From: Oscillospiraceae bacterium
GTDB taxonomy: Bacteria; Bacillota; Clostridia; Oscillospirales; Acutalibacteraceae
DNA: 64,000 bases
Direction: 5' to 3'
Assembly: GCA_015066095.1 (NCBI GenBank)
Contig: SVPC01000006.1
Coordinates: forward strand, 1-64,000
Both the position numbers and the translations under genes were made by a program. Position 1 is the first letter of the stretch. Each line of letters opens with the position of its first letter. Below, piece by piece: positions 51,994 to 61,085 of this stretch. The notes beneath the pieces are model-generated. The model was given only the letters and a program-made list of their open reading frames with translations. It was not told the DNA's origin and ran no database searches.

Positions 51994-52996
51994 TTTATTA
52001 AAAGAACTCTGCTTTTTAGACGGTATTTCGGGTGATGAATATGCTGTCAGAGATTTTATAATTGGCAAGATAAAAGACTGTTGTGAATATAAAGTGGACA
52101 ACCTTGGTAATATTATCTGCTTTAAAAAAGGCAAAAAGACACCTGATAAAAAAATCATGCTTGATGCCCACCTTGACGAAGTAGGTCTTATTATCACATC
52201 TATAACAGAAAATGGCTATTTGAAATTTAATACCGTTGGCGGTATTGATATCTCGGCCTTGCTTTTTAGAAAAGTTATAATAAATGGTAAAGTAAGCGGT
52301 GTTATTGGCGGTAAGCCTTTCCACCTTTTAGACGGTGACAACCGCAAAAAATTACCCAAATGCGATGACCTTTATATTGATATAGGCGCAAAAACAAAAG
52401 AAGAAGCGCTAGAAAAAGTTTCTTTGGGTGACGGCGCCGTTATTCCGAGTGATTTTGAGATTTTAGGCGAATGTGTAAAATCAAAGGCTCTTGACGACCG
52501 TATAGGTTGCCTTGTGCTTATAAAACTTTTAAAAGAATATAGTGATTATGATTTCTATGCCACTTTCTCGGTACAGGAAGAGGTTGGTCTTCGAGGCGCT
52601 AAAACTGCCGCTTTTGCAGTAAAGCCTGATTTTGCTTTGGCATTAGACTCTACCACCGCCGCAGATATTGCAGGAACACCCAATGAATCGCGTGTTTGTG
52701 TGCAAGGTAAAGGCGCAGTTGTTTCGTTTATGGATAATGCCACTGTTTACGATAAAGTGCTTTATAACGCAGCTTTACAGAGCGGTATTTTATGCCAAAG
52801 CAAATGTGCGGTTGCAGGCGGTAACAATGCAGGCGGTATCCATTTAAGCGGTGAAGGTGTACGCACTTTAGCAATTTCTGCCCCCTGCCGTTATATACAC
52901 TCGGCAAATAGCATTGTCAATATAAAAGATATCGAAAGTATGATTTCTTTAACAGGTTATATGCTCGAAAACATTGCTAACGGTAATATCAAATGA
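51986..52996 (+). CDS. M42 family metallopeptidase (second of a pair)
   Basis: This 336-residue M42-family metallopeptidase has DAHLDEVGL (about 54-62), LDDRIGCLV (about 169-177) and SVQEEVGLRGA (about 194-204). The last metal ligand is in RYIHSANSI (about 302-310). ATG 51986 has AGGGGGT upstream; the longer frame from 51935 runs inside the first M42 gene. It overlaps the GNAT gene by ATGA. The two copies probably form a hetero-assembly or have different specificity. Confidence 0.9.
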   Translation: MLDLLKELCFLDGISGDEYAVRDFIIGKIKDCCEYKVDNLGNIICFKKGKKTPDKKIMLDAHLDEVGLIITSITENGYLKFNTVGGIDISALLFRKVIINGKVSGVIGGKPFHLLDGDNRKKLPKCDDLYIDIGAKTKEEALEKVSLGDGAVIPSDFEILGECVKSKALDDRIGCLVLIKLLKEYSDYDFYATFSVQEEVGLRGAKTAAFAVKPDFALALDSTTAADIAGTPNESRVCVQGKGAVVSFMDNATVYDKVLYNAALQSGILCQSKCAVAGGNNAGGIHLSGEGVRTLAISAPCRYIHSANSIVNIKDIESMISLTGYMLENIANGNIK

Positions 52997-53682
52997 TTAC
53001 TCTCGTAAACCAATTACCTTTTATAAATTCACTTTCGGCAGAGGCGGTTAAACTAAATTGCCTTTATGAAAGTTATAAAGATGACAGTTCGGTTATGTTT
53101 TGGATACAAAACGATAATAATGCTTTTATTGCTATGACCGACGGAAATATGATTATTTACGCAAACGAGCCTGATTTTGACGAACTTTCCCATTTTGTAA
53201 GTGTGTTAAATCCCGCTTGTGTTTTTAGCGACCTTGAAACCTTAAAACAAATAGGCAAAGCACCGCGCGAAAATATAAATATTATGTACCGCAAGGCAGA
53301 TATTGAGGGTGAAAGCGTAAGCGATAACCTTTCAAGTAAAGAACTTTACCGCCTTTTGGATGTAGACGGTCTGTCACTTCCCGAATATCCTTATTTTGCG
53401 GTAGATTACTGCAAAAGGCTAAACCACGGCTTTGCAAAATATTTTGCAATAAAAGATAAGTGCGCCGTTATCACATTTAATTGTGGTGATTATGCTATAA
53501 TAAATGGTCTTGCAAGTCACCAAAAAGGCTACGGCAGTATTGCGCTTAAAGGAATTTTACAAAAAAATTACGGCAAACACTTTTTAGTGTGTTGCCGTGA
53601 CAGTGTAAAAGGCTTTTATCAAAAAAACGGATTTAAAAAATTATACAACGCAGGATATTGGGTGAAAAATGATGAATGTTAA
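52993..53682 (+). CDS. GNAT-family acetyltransferase-like protein
   Basis: This 229-residue protein ends in a GNAT fold: ASHQKGYGSIALKGIL (about 175-190) is the acetyl-CoA pyrophosphate loop, and RDSVKGFYQKNGFKKL is the usual C-terminal strand. The first half looks like a divergent, GNAT-like domain. Substrate unknown. It is overlapped by four bases on the left and 14 on the right, so it is translated with the peptidases and PLP enzyme. Confidence 0.75.
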   Translation: MITLVNQLPFINSLSAEAVKLNCLYESYKDDSSVMFWIQNDNNAFIAMTDGNMIIYANEPDFDELSHFVSVLNPACVFSDLETLKQIGKAPRENINIMYRKADIEGESVSDNLSSKELYRLLDVDGLSLPEYPYFAVDYCKRLNHGFAKYFAIKDKCAVITFNCGDYAIINGLASHQKGYGSIALKGILQKNYGKHFLVCCRDSVKGFYQKNGFKKLYNAGYWVKNDEC

Positions 53683-54949
53683 AGAATTTTTTAATATTGA
53701 CGATTCGCTTTTACAACTTGATAAAAAATGTTTAGAAGAATGTAGTTCTATCTTTGCAGAAATAGACAAAGTTACCGAATATAACCAATTAAAAGTTTTA
53801 AAAGCATTTATAAATAACGGTGTGAGTGAATCTTATTTTGCAGGTTCTACTGGTTACGGTTATGACGACCGCGGCAGAGAAATTTTAGAACGCGTTATGG
53901 CAGAATGTATGGGCGCAGAAGATTCCCTTATGCGACATAATTTTGTTTCGGGCACACATACTTTAACGGTTGCGCTTTTCGGTGTTTTGCGCCCCGGTGA
54001 TAAAGTTTTAGTACTTACAGGCAGACCGTATGACACCATTACGGGTGTTTTCGGTATAGATGAAAAAACCGATGGCTCACTTAGTGATTTTGGTGTAGAG
54101 TATGCACAGGTTGACCTTAAAGAAGACGGCACACCCGACCTTTTGGAAATTGAAAAACGCTTATCACAAGACAACTATAAAATGGCTTACATTCAGCGTT
54201 CACGCGGCTACAGTACACGCCCCACCCTTACTATCGATGATATTGAAACCCTTTGTAAAATAGTAAAAGAAACCTCACCCGAAACGGTAATTATGGTAGA
54301 CAACTGCTATGGCGAATTTGTCGAAACTAAAGAGCCGTGTCAAGTGGGTGCTGACCTTATTGCAGGTTCACTCATTAAAAACCCCGGTGGCGGTATTGCC
54401 CCCACAGGCGGATATATTGCAGGTAGAAAAGACCTTGTTGAAAAATGTTCTTACCGCTTAACATGTGCCGGTGTAGGTAAAGAGGTTGGTGCTACACTCG
54501 GTCACTCGCGTGAATTGTATTTAGGTTTGTTCTCCGCTCCCCACGTTGTTGGCGAAGCACTTAAAACCGCAGTTTACACCGCTTCACTTTTTGGCGCATT
54601 AGGTTATGCGGTATCACCTACCCCCACCGAAAAACGCGGTGACATTATACAGTGTATTACCCTTAATACCGCAGATAATTTGGTAGCCTTTTGCCAAGGT
54701 ATGCAAAGCGGTGCACCGGTTGATTCTTTTGTGGTACCCGAACCGTGGGATATGCCGGGCTACACCGACCCCGTAATTATGGCGGCAGGTGCTTTCACAC
54801 TCGGCGCTTCTATTGAACTTTCTGCCGACGGACCTTTGCGCGCACCATATGCCGCTTGGATGCAGGGCGGTCTTAATTTCCACAGTGCCCACGCGGGCGT
54901 GCTTTTAGCCGCACAAAAAATGATAACCAAAACCAAAGGAGAAAAATAA
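53669..54949 (+). CDS. PLP-dependent methionine gamma-lyase family protein (YnbB-like)
   Basis: This 426-residue PLP enzyme belongs to the YnbB family, annotated as methionine gamma-lyase family or aluminium resistance protein. The fold-type I features are AGSTGYGYDDRGRE (about 53-66), the PLP lysine in AGSLIKNPGGG (Lys about 236), and YIQRSRGYSTRPTL. The reaction is not proven, and the aluminium name is not supported here. Start at 53669 or the adjacent ATG has GGGTG upstream. It overlaps the next gene by one base. Confidence 0.86.
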   Translation: MMNVKEFFNIDDSLLQLDKKCLEECSSIFAEIDKVTEYNQLKVLKAFINNGVSESYFAGSTGYGYDDRGREILERVMAECMGAEDSLMRHNFVSGTHTLTVALFGVLRPGDKVLVLTGRPYDTITGVFGIDEKTDGSLSDFGVEYAQVDLKEDGTPDLLEIEKRLSQDNYKMAYIQRSRGYSTRPTLTIDDIETLCKIVKETSPETVIMVDNCYGEFVETKEPCQVGADLIAGSLIKNPGGGIAPTGGYIAGRKDLVEKCSYRLTCAGVGKEVGATLGHSRELYLGLFSAPHVVGEALKTAVYTASLFGALGYAVSPTPTEKRGDIIQCITLNTADNLVAFCQGMQSGAPVDSFVVPEPWDMPGYTDPVIMAAGAFTLGASIELSADGPLRAPYAAWMQGGLNFHSAHAGVLLAAQKMITKTKGEK

Positions 54950-55617
54950 TGAAACAGGTTTTCGAAGGTAAAGTATACGAGATTTTGCCCTCTTCCAACG
55001 GTATTATTTTTTCATATTGCAAGGAAAAACTAGAAGATAAGATTGTAGTTGCTTATAAAATGGTTTCGTTTGAGGATGGCCGTTTTACCGATATCCCCAA
55101 AAACGTATATCTTATGACAAAATTCGGTACAAACTATAAAACCATTATAGACCATTGTGACAACTATATTACCACCAAATCACATATTCTCACAAACGGA
55201 AAGGTGCTTTTGCTTTTAAAAAATGGTAACGCTAAATTAATCGACACTGACTCTACCGTTGTATGGCAAGGAAATCTCAACTACCGCGACACTACCGCCT
55301 CTGATATTGTAATTCATAAAAATTCTATTTGGGCAAGTTTCGCCGACTGCAACATACTACTTCGCTACAATTTAAGCAGTATGCATGAGGAACTTCGTAT
55401 CGGTGGCTCTAAATCGCCATTTGATAAACCTAAAAGTATGTTTTTAGACGGAGACCATGCAATAGTTTGCAACAAAGGCTCTAAAAGTCTTACCCGTGTG
55501 AATTTGGAAAGTTATGTGGTTGTAGAAGAAGAAAACTTTGAAGAAGAAGTTTCACAATATCTTAAAACCGATATTTATAGGTTTGTTATCCTTTCTTCGG
55601 GTTTATATTTGCTATAA
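54949..55617 (+). CDS. Hypothetical protein, beta-repeat character
   Basis: I do not recognise this 222-residue protein. It is rich in beta-strand-like segments (IIFSYCKEK, YITTKSHILTNGKVLLLLKNG, NCNILLRYNLS, AIVCNKGSKSLTRVNLES) that repeat about every 40 residues, like a small propeller, but no NHL or WD signature is clear. It has no signal peptide. It ends the five-gene unit after the PLP gene, overlapping it by one base. A terminator follows. Confidence 0.65.
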   Translation: MKQVFEGKVYEILPSSNGIIFSYCKEKLEDKIVVAYKMVSFEDGRFTDIPKNVYLMTKFGTNYKTIIDHCDNYITTKSHILTNGKVLLLLKNGNAKLIDTDSTVVWQGNLNYRDTTASDIVIHKNSIWASFADCNILLRYNLSSMHEELRIGGSKSPFDKPKSMFLDGDHAIVCNKGSKSLTRVNLESYVVVEEENFEEEVSQYLKTDIYRFVILSSGLYLL

Positions 55618-55653
55618 GCCCCATTTTGGGAACTCTCCATATATAACCCACTA

Positions 55654-55685
55654 TGGCACTTTCTAAAATTGAAAGTGCCATTTTT
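55654..55685 (+). terminator. Intrinsic terminator after the peptidase operon
   Basis: TGGCACTTTC (55654-55663) pairs with GAAAGTGCCA (55671-55680), followed by TTTTTC. It is 37 bases after the unknown gene's stop. Confidence 0.88.
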
Positions 55686-55741
55686 CATTTATACGGGTAC
55701 AGTATGCCGTACTAGAATAAGCAATATTTGTAAAATTTTAC

Positions 55742-55770
55742 TTGAAATTCGTCGAGATGTATGATAAAAT
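55742..55770 (+). promoter_or_regulatory. Promoter of the TAXI-TRAP operon
   Basis: TTGAAA (55742-55747) and TAAAAT (55765-55770) are 17 bases apart. AGGAGG precedes the start 40 bases downstream. Confidence 0.55.
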
Positions 55771-55810
55771 TGTTGTATATATATAAAATCATATAGGAGG
55801 CAAATCAAAA

Positions 55811-56791
55811 ATGAAAAAGTTTTTACTCGTATTACTTTCAATTATCATGGTTTTAACCATGGTTGCTTGCGGCGGTCAAGGCGAAAACGCTGACGGTGGC
55901 GCAAGTAAAATGTCAATGGGCACAGGTAGCCCCACAGGTACATATTTCTCATATGGCGGCATTCTTTCAAGATATATGAAAGATAAAGCAGGCATTGATG
56001 TTACACCTGTTTCAACAGGCGGCTCAAAGGACAACATCCAAGGTATCGACCTTGGCGACTATCAGTTAGGCACTGTTCAGTCTGACGTTATGGACTATGC
56101 TTGGAACGGTACACGTTCTTTTGAACAAGACGGTAAGGTTACTACTTTCCGTACAGTTGCAGGTCTTTATGCAGAAGCTGTTCAACTTGTAACCTGCAAC
56201 CCTGACATTAAGTCTGTAAATGACCTTAAAGACAAAAAAGTTTCTATTGGTGCTCCCGGTTCAGGCGTTTATTACAACGCATTGGACGTTTTGGCAGCTG
56301 CAGGTCTTTCTGAAAGCGATATCAAAGCTCAACGCCAAAACTTTGACGAAAGTGCTGACGCACTTAAAGACGGTAAAATAGATGCTGCATTCATCGTTGC
56401 TGGTGCTCCCACACCCGCTATTACCGAACTTTGCATGACTAATAAAAACACCAAGATTGTTCCTATCGATGGTGCCATTGCTGAAAAACTCATGAAGGAC
56501 AATACCTTCTATTCAGTTTATAAGATTCCTGCAAATACTTATGCAAACCAAACTGAAGAAATTGCTACCGTTACTGTTAAGGCAACTCTTATCGTAAGTG
56601 CTGATGCAACTGAAGATGACGTTTACAACCTTACAAAAGCAATTTTCGACAATATTGAAGCTATCACTAAGGAACACGCAAAGGGTGCAGAACTTAATCT
56701 TAAAAACGCAACCGAAGGCATGACTGTTCCTTTCCATGCCGGTGCTGCTAAATATTTCAAAGAAAAAGGAATTGAAGTAGCAGCCCAATAA
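55811..56791 (+). CDS. TAXI-family TRAP transporter solute-binding lipoprotein
   Basis: This 326-residue lipoprotein is the extracytoplasmic binding protein of a TRAP transporter of the TAXI class. The signal ends in lipobox MVACGG (Cys about 20). Family features are MGTGSPTGTYFSYGG (about 36-50), GSKDNIQGIDLG and VSIGAPGSGVYYNALDVL. The ligand is not visible; TAXI members often bind small amino or dicarboxylic acids. It precedes the permease gene with a hairpin between. Confidence 0.92.
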   Translation: MKKFLLVLLSIIMVLTMVACGGQGENADGGASKMSMGTGSPTGTYFSYGGILSRYMKDKAGIDVTPVSTGGSKDNIQGIDLGDYQLGTVQSDVMDYAWNGTRSFEQDGKVTTFRTVAGLYAEAVQLVTCNPDIKSVNDLKDKKVSIGAPGSGVYYNALDVLAAAGLSESDIKAQRQNFDESADALKDGKIDAAFIVAGAPTPAITELCMTNKNTKIVPIDGAIAEKLMKDNTFYSVYKIPANTYANQTEEIATVTVKATLIVSADATEDDVYNLTKAIFDNIEAITKEHAKGAELNLKNATEGMTVPFHAGAAKYFKEKGIEVAAQ

Positions 56792-56819
56792 TTAACTTTA
56801 TGTTAATTCGTAATTTCTC

Positions 56820-56850
56820 GATAGCTGCGGCGGTAATAGTCGCAGCTATC
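56820..56850 (+). terminator. Hairpin between TAXI binding protein and permease
   Basis: GATAGCTGCG (56820-56829) pairs perfectly with CGCAGCTATC (56841-56850), followed by a weak T-rich run. It may reduce permease transcription or protect the binding-protein mRNA, giving more binding protein than permease. Confidence 0.7.
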
Positions 56851-56881
56851 TTAATATTTTCATGAAAGGAAGAAACCTTCA

Positions 56882-58834
56882 TTGGCTTTATTTAAGAAAA
56901 AATCTGTTACGGCTGAAGTTCTAACGGATGTTGACGCCGTAATGAAAAAATATGATAGAGAATCAAACGTGCGTGTTTGGGAAGGCAAACCAAAGATTTT
57001 CATCTCTTCCCTTCTTGCCTCTTTTTCCCTATTTTGCATTTACGTAACTTTTTTTGCCACTTGGCTTGACCTTATTCGTCTTGCAAGTTTTGTTGGTTGT
57101 ATTGTATTTATCGGTTTTTTGATTTACCCTGCAAAAAAAGGCACACAAAGAGTTAACTATATCCCGTGGTATGATTACATTCTAATGTTCGCAGGGGCGA
57201 GTTCATTTTTCTACTTGGTTATTGATGCTGAAAAAATCATCCAGCAGGGTAATAAATTTGAACTGTATCAAATTATTATTGCAGCAATAGGTGTACTTTG
57301 CCTTTTAGAACTATGTCGTCGTTGCGTAGGTATTCCGATAATTATTGTTGCGGTTGTATTTATGATTTACGCAGTTACAGTTGCATACACTAACCCCGAT
57401 ATTTTAAGAAAATTTATGCGTCTTTTCGGTGACGTTTTCTACAAAACCACTTCAGGTATATTATCTACTCCGATTAATACCTGTTCTAAGTATATTGCAA
57501 TTTTCATTATTTTTGGCGCATTCCTTGAAAGGACCGGCATTGCCGACTTCTTTATTAAAATTTCCAACTCGGTTGTTGGTGGTTTTTCGGGTGGTCCTGC
57601 CAAGGTTGCAGTTGTGGCCTCTGCAATGGAAGGTATGGTTTCGGGTTCGTCGGTTGCTAATACCGTCGGCTCCGGTTCGGTTACAATTCCACTTATGAAG
57701 CGTACCGGTTATAAGCCCGAATTTGCCGCTGCCGCCGAGGCTTCAGCTTCTACCGGTGGTCAAATAATGCCCCCTATTATGGGCGCGGCAGCTTTCTTGA
57801 TGGCAGAAAATATCGGTGTGTCGTACAGTAATATTGTTGTTCGCGCAATTTTACCTGCGGCGCTTTACTTCCTTGGTGTATTTATTGCAGTGCACCTTGA
57901 AGCAAAAAAGGAAGGTCTTCGTGGTCTTTCTAAAGAAGAATTGCCAAAATTCTTGCCCCTTTTCAAACAAGCATATTTGTTGCTTCCGCTTATCATCTTA
58001 ATTGCGCTTGTTAGTTCAGGTTCTCGCTCAATTGCGTTTGCCGCAGCAATTGCAATTCTTGCAACAATAGTTGTTGGTATTTTTAATAAAGAAAATCGCA
58101 TTACACCAAAACGCATTTTTGAAGCATTGGCAGCAGGCGGTCAGGGTATGATTACCGTTGCAGTTGCTTGTGGTGTTGCAGGTATTATCGCAGGTGTTAT
58201 CACCTCAACCGGTCTTGCACAACAACTTATGAACGGTATCGTAGGTCTTGCCGGTGATAAGGTTATAATTGCATTGTTCCTTACAATGCTTGCTTGTATT
58301 ATTTTAGGTATGGGTGTTCCAACCACCGCAAACTACTGCATTATGGCGGCAACCTGTGCGCCAATTCTTATCGAAATGGGTGTTCCCGCAATTGCGGCTC
58401 ACTTCTTTGTGTTCTATTTCGGTATCGTTGCTGACCTAACACCCCCTGTTGCCTTGGCAGCATACGCAGGTGCTGCTATTGCACAGGCAAACCCCATGAA
58501 GACTGCATTCACGTCAACAAAACTTGCTATTGGTGCATTTATCGTTCCTTACGTATTTGCACTTAATCCCGCAATGTTGTTTGTTGACACTGTTTGGTAC
58601 GATGTCGTACTTATCTGCATAAGCGCAGTTATTGGTATATTTGGTGTATCAGCATCTCTGGAAGGCTATATGCTTTCCAAAATGAAATGGTATGAACGCA
58701 TTATATCTGCGATTGGCGGCCTATTATTGATTTACCCCGGCATTGTTACCGACCTTATCGGTCTCGGTCTTGTTGGCCTTATATTCCTTATTCAATTTAT
58801 TTCAAAATCAACTAGAAGAAAAGCAATTCAATAA
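56882..58834 (+). CDS. TRAP transporter fused permease (TAXI system)
   Basis: This 650-residue integral membrane protein combines the small DctQ-like (about 1-180) and large DctM-like (about 200-640) TRAP subunits, as usual in TAXI systems. About 17 hydrophobic helices are present. Conserved loops are SGSSVANTVGSGSVTIPLMKR and STGGQIMPPIMGAAAFLMAE (about 275-305), with GMGVPTTANYCIMA near residue 480. It should use a sodium or proton gradient to import the ligand captured by the binding protein. The start is a TTG at 56882 with AAAGGAAG about ten bases upstream. Confidence 0.92.
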   Translation: MALFKKKSVTAEVLTDVDAVMKKYDRESNVRVWEGKPKIFISSLLASFSLFCIYVTFFATWLDLIRLASFVGCIVFIGFLIYPAKKGTQRVNYIPWYDYILMFAGASSFFYLVIDAEKIIQQGNKFELYQIIIAAIGVLCLLELCRRCVGIPIIIVAVVFMIYAVTVAYTNPDILRKFMRLFGDVFYKTTSGILSTPINTCSKYIAIFIIFGAFLERTGIADFFIKISNSVVGGFSGGPAKVAVVASAMEGMVSGSSVANTVGSGSVTIPLMKRTGYKPEFAAAAEASASTGGQIMPPIMGAAAFLMAENIGVSYSNIVVRAILPAALYFLGVFIAVHLEAKKEGLRGLSKEELPKFLPLFKQAYLLLPLIILIALVSSGSRSIAFAAAIAILATIVVGIFNKENRITPKRIFEALAAGGQGMITVAVACGVAGIIAGVITSTGLAQQLMNGIVGLAGDKVIIALFLTMLACIILGMGVPTTANYCIMAATCAPILIEMGVPAIAAHFFVFYFGIVADLTPPVALAAYAGAAIAQANPMKTAFTSTKLAIGAFIVPYVFALNPAMLFVDTVWYDVVLICISAVIGIFGVSASLEGYMLSKMKWYERIISAIGGLLLIYPGIVTDLIGLGLVGLIFLIQFISKSTRRKAIQ

Positions 58835-58853
58835 AACCCAAAGAAAATTTGTT

Positions 58854-58881
58854 GAGGCACCCTCCGTAAGGAAGGTGCCTC
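58854..58881. terminator. Bidirectional terminator between permease and bioY
   Basis: GAGGCACC (58854-58861) pairs with GGTGCCTC (58874-58881), with an inner TCC/GGA stem, and T-rich sequence follows on the plus side. It lies between converging genes. Confidence 0.82.
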
Positions 58882-58901
58882 AGTTTAATGCGTTTTTAAT
58901 T

Positions 58902-59435
58902 TTACTTATATAATAATTTTATCCTTTTCTTTAAAACCTGTCCTACAAAAAACGCCAACACACAAGACGCTACATCTTTTAGGAAAACCGGAGCATACAT
59001 TACTATCGCGGTCCAATATGGGGTGCTTGTAACTAAGGCGTAATAAATAATCCCTAAAATGTACATTATAATAATACCTAAAATACCCATAAATATTTTA
59101 AAAAAATTATTTTTTCTTTTTTCAAAGAGTGAACAGAATAAAACAAATATGGGAAAGCCTAAAATAAAACCGCCCGCAGGACCTGTTACGTGGTGAATGC
59201 CGCCGCAAAAACCTGAGAAAACAGGTGCACCTGCCGCACCTAATAAAATATAGGTAACTATTGAAGCGAGTGAATATTTAAGTGACAAAGTAAACCCACA
59301 AAGCGCAATCGCGAAGGTTTGTAATGTAATGGGAAACTCATGCGTGGAAGGCGGTATTTGCGCAAACACCGCAATAAGCGCGGTAAAGAGTGCCGCAAGA
59401 ATTATAGAAAATGTTTTTTTCTTTTTAAAATTCAT
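58902..59435 (-). CDS. bioY: Biotin transporter BioY
   Basis: BioY is the biotin-binding S component of an ECF transporter. The 177-residue membrane protein has six hydrophobic helices. The family signature is PITLQTFAIALCGF (about 35-48), and GAAGAPVFSGFCGGIHHVTGPAGGFILGFP (key GAPVF and GPAGGFILGF) is the substrate-site segment. No A1, A2 or T components are nearby, so it must use the shared ECF module. It is monocistronic with its own divergent promoter. Confidence 0.93.
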   Translation of the reverse strand: MNFKKKKTFSIILAALFTALIAVFAQIPPSTHEFPITLQTFAIALCGFTLSLKYSLASIVTYILLGAAGAPVFSGFCGGIHHVTGPAGGFILGFPIFVLFCSLFEKRKNNFFKIFMGILGIIIMYILGIIYYALVTSTPYWTAIVMYAPVFLKDVASCVLAFFVGQVLKKRIKLLYK

Positions 59436-59461
59436 TAGTTTCCCACCACCTTTCGTTTCTA

Positions 59462-59490
59462 ATTATACCAAATATTGTACCATATTTCAA
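59462..59490 (-). promoter_or_regulatory. Promoter of bioY
   Basis: On the minus strand TTGAAA (59485-59490) and TATAAT (59462-59467) are 17 bases apart, about 27 bases upstream of the bioY start. No clear biotin repressor operator was recognised. Confidence 0.75.
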
Positions 59491-59502
59491 TAAAAGGTTT
59501 TG

Positions 59503-59531
59503 TTGAAAAAGGTCGTTTTTTATGGTATAAT
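59503..59531 (+). promoter_or_regulatory. Promoter of the dipeptidase gene
   Basis: TTGAAA (59503-59508) and TATAAT (59526-59531) are 17 bases apart, 30 bases upstream of the start. It is divergent from the bioY promoter. Confidence 0.75.
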
Positions 59532-59560
59532 ATTATGGTATTTTATTAAGGAGAATTTTT

Positions 59561-61021
59561 ATGCTTGATTTACAAGATTTAAAATTAAACACAATTGAAA
59601 GTAAGGTCTTTAAATACTTTCAAAATATTTGTAATATTCCCCACGGTTCGGGTAACCGTGTGCCGATAGCCGACTTTTGCGAAACCTTTGCAAAAAAACG
59701 CGGCTTAAAATATATACGCGATAATGAAAACAATGTGATAATATTTAAAAACGGTCAAAACGGTGGTGAAAATACAAAACCGATTATCCTACAAGGCCAC
59801 CTTGATATGGTGTGTCAAGCGAGTGATAATAAACAAATAGACTTTTTAACACAACCAATCACCATTATGCGCGACGAAGATTTTATTAAAGCCGATGATA
59901 CTACTCTTGGCGCAGATAACGGTATCGCGGTGGCTTATATTATGGCTATACTTGATTCAACCGACATTTGCCACCCACCGATTGAGGCAATATTTACTGC
60001 CGATGAGGAAATTGGTCTTTTAGGTGCTAATGCACTCGATACATCGGTGTTAAAATCTAAAATAATGATAAACCTCGACTCTGAAACCGAAGATGTGCTC
60101 ACCGTTTCTTGTGCAGGAGGTCAAGATGTAATTCTTAAAAGCGAATATACCACCACGACCTGCAAAGGTACAAAAATCACACTTAAAATTAGTGGGCTTT
60201 TAGGTGGACATTCGGGTGTGGAAATTGACAAAGGCAGAACAAATGCCAATGTTTTGATGGGCAAAATTTTAAATTCCTTTAACAACAAATTTGAATATGA
60301 ACTCATCTCAATAAATGGCGGTAAAAAGCCAAATGCCATACCCGACAGTTGTGTTGCCGAAATTTGCACAAGCGACAAGAATGATGTTTTCCAAAGCCTT
60401 ACCGATGATGAGCAACTGTATTTTATTGATATTCAAAAAAGTGAGCCTGATTTTAAAATAGAAGTTTACCCGTCAGAACAAGCCGAATGCACCTGTTTTG
60501 ATACTAGTACAAAAGAAAACATTCTAGGTCTTCTTCAAAATGTTCCCGATGGTGTTATTAAAATGAGTGAAGAAATAGACGGCTTGGTTGAAACTTCACT
60601 AAATCTTGGTATATTATCTACCGAACAAGGTGTTGTTAAATTCCATTACGCTTTGCGCAGTAATAAAGAAACAAAACTCAAAGATTTGGCAAAACAGGTT
60701 TTGAATATTGGTGATAAATATAACACCCACGGTGATGTTTCGGGCTTCTATCCCCCTTGGGAATTTAAGGCAGACTCACCTTTGAGAGAGTTGTACAAAG
60801 AATGTTACAAAGAATATTTTGGCAAAGAAATTATGGTAGAGGCTATCCACGCAGGTCTTGAATGTGCAGTATTTTCCTCAACTATAAAAGACCTTGATTG
60901 CATATCGGTTGGTCCTAATATGTACGATGTGCACACACCAAGCGAAAAGTTAAGTATTTCTTCCGCAGTCTCCACCTTTAATTTGCTTTTAAATGTTTTA
61001 AAAAAATATTGCGAGATTTGA
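59561..61021 (+). CDS. pepD: Aminoacyl-histidine dipeptidase (PepD family)
   Basis: This 486-residue cytoplasmic M20C dipeptidase hydrolyses dipeptides such as beta-Ala-His or Xaa-His. Metal and catalytic residues are visible: QGHLDMVCQ (His about 81), DDTTLGADNGIAVAY (Asp about 119), FTADEEIGLLGA (Glu about 148) and a lid domain that follows. HAGLECAVFSS near residue 430 holds the last His ligand. Length is normal for PepD. The next gene is an OPT oligopeptide transporter, so peptide uptake and breakdown are probably linked. Confidence 0.93.
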   Translation: MLDLQDLKLNTIESKVFKYFQNICNIPHGSGNRVPIADFCETFAKKRGLKYIRDNENNVIIFKNGQNGGENTKPIILQGHLDMVCQASDNKQIDFLTQPITIMRDEDFIKADDTTLGADNGIAVAYIMAILDSTDICHPPIEAIFTADEEIGLLGANALDTSVLKSKIMINLDSETEDVLTVSCAGGQDVILKSEYTTTTCKGTKITLKISGLLGGHSGVEIDKGRTNANVLMGKILNSFNNKFEYELISINGGKKPNAIPDSCVAEICTSDKNDVFQSLTDDEQLYFIDIQKSEPDFKIEVYPSEQAECTCFDTSTKENILGLLQNVPDGVIKMSEEIDGLVETSLNLGILSTEQGVVKFHYALRSNKETKLKDLAKQVLNIGDKYNTHGDVSGFYPPWEFKADSPLRELYKECYKEYFGKEIMVEAIHAGLECAVFSSTIKDLDCISVGPNMYDVHTPSEKLSISSAVSTFNLLLNVLKKYCEI

Positions 61022-61050
61022 TTGATTTTAACCTAACTTTATGATACAAT
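61022..61050 (+). promoter_or_regulatory. Candidate promoter of the OPT transporter
   Basis: TTGATT (61022-61027) and TACAAT (61045-61050) are 17 bases apart, immediately after the pepD stop. It may allow independent transcription. Confidence 0.5.
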
Positions 61051-61085
61051 TTACAAGATATTAAAAAAGAAAGATTGGAGTAATT

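Noticed and set aside
53669-54949. Aluminium-resistance gene
   Set aside because: This is an old annotation of the YnbB family. The sequence shows a PLP enzyme and nothing about metal resistance.
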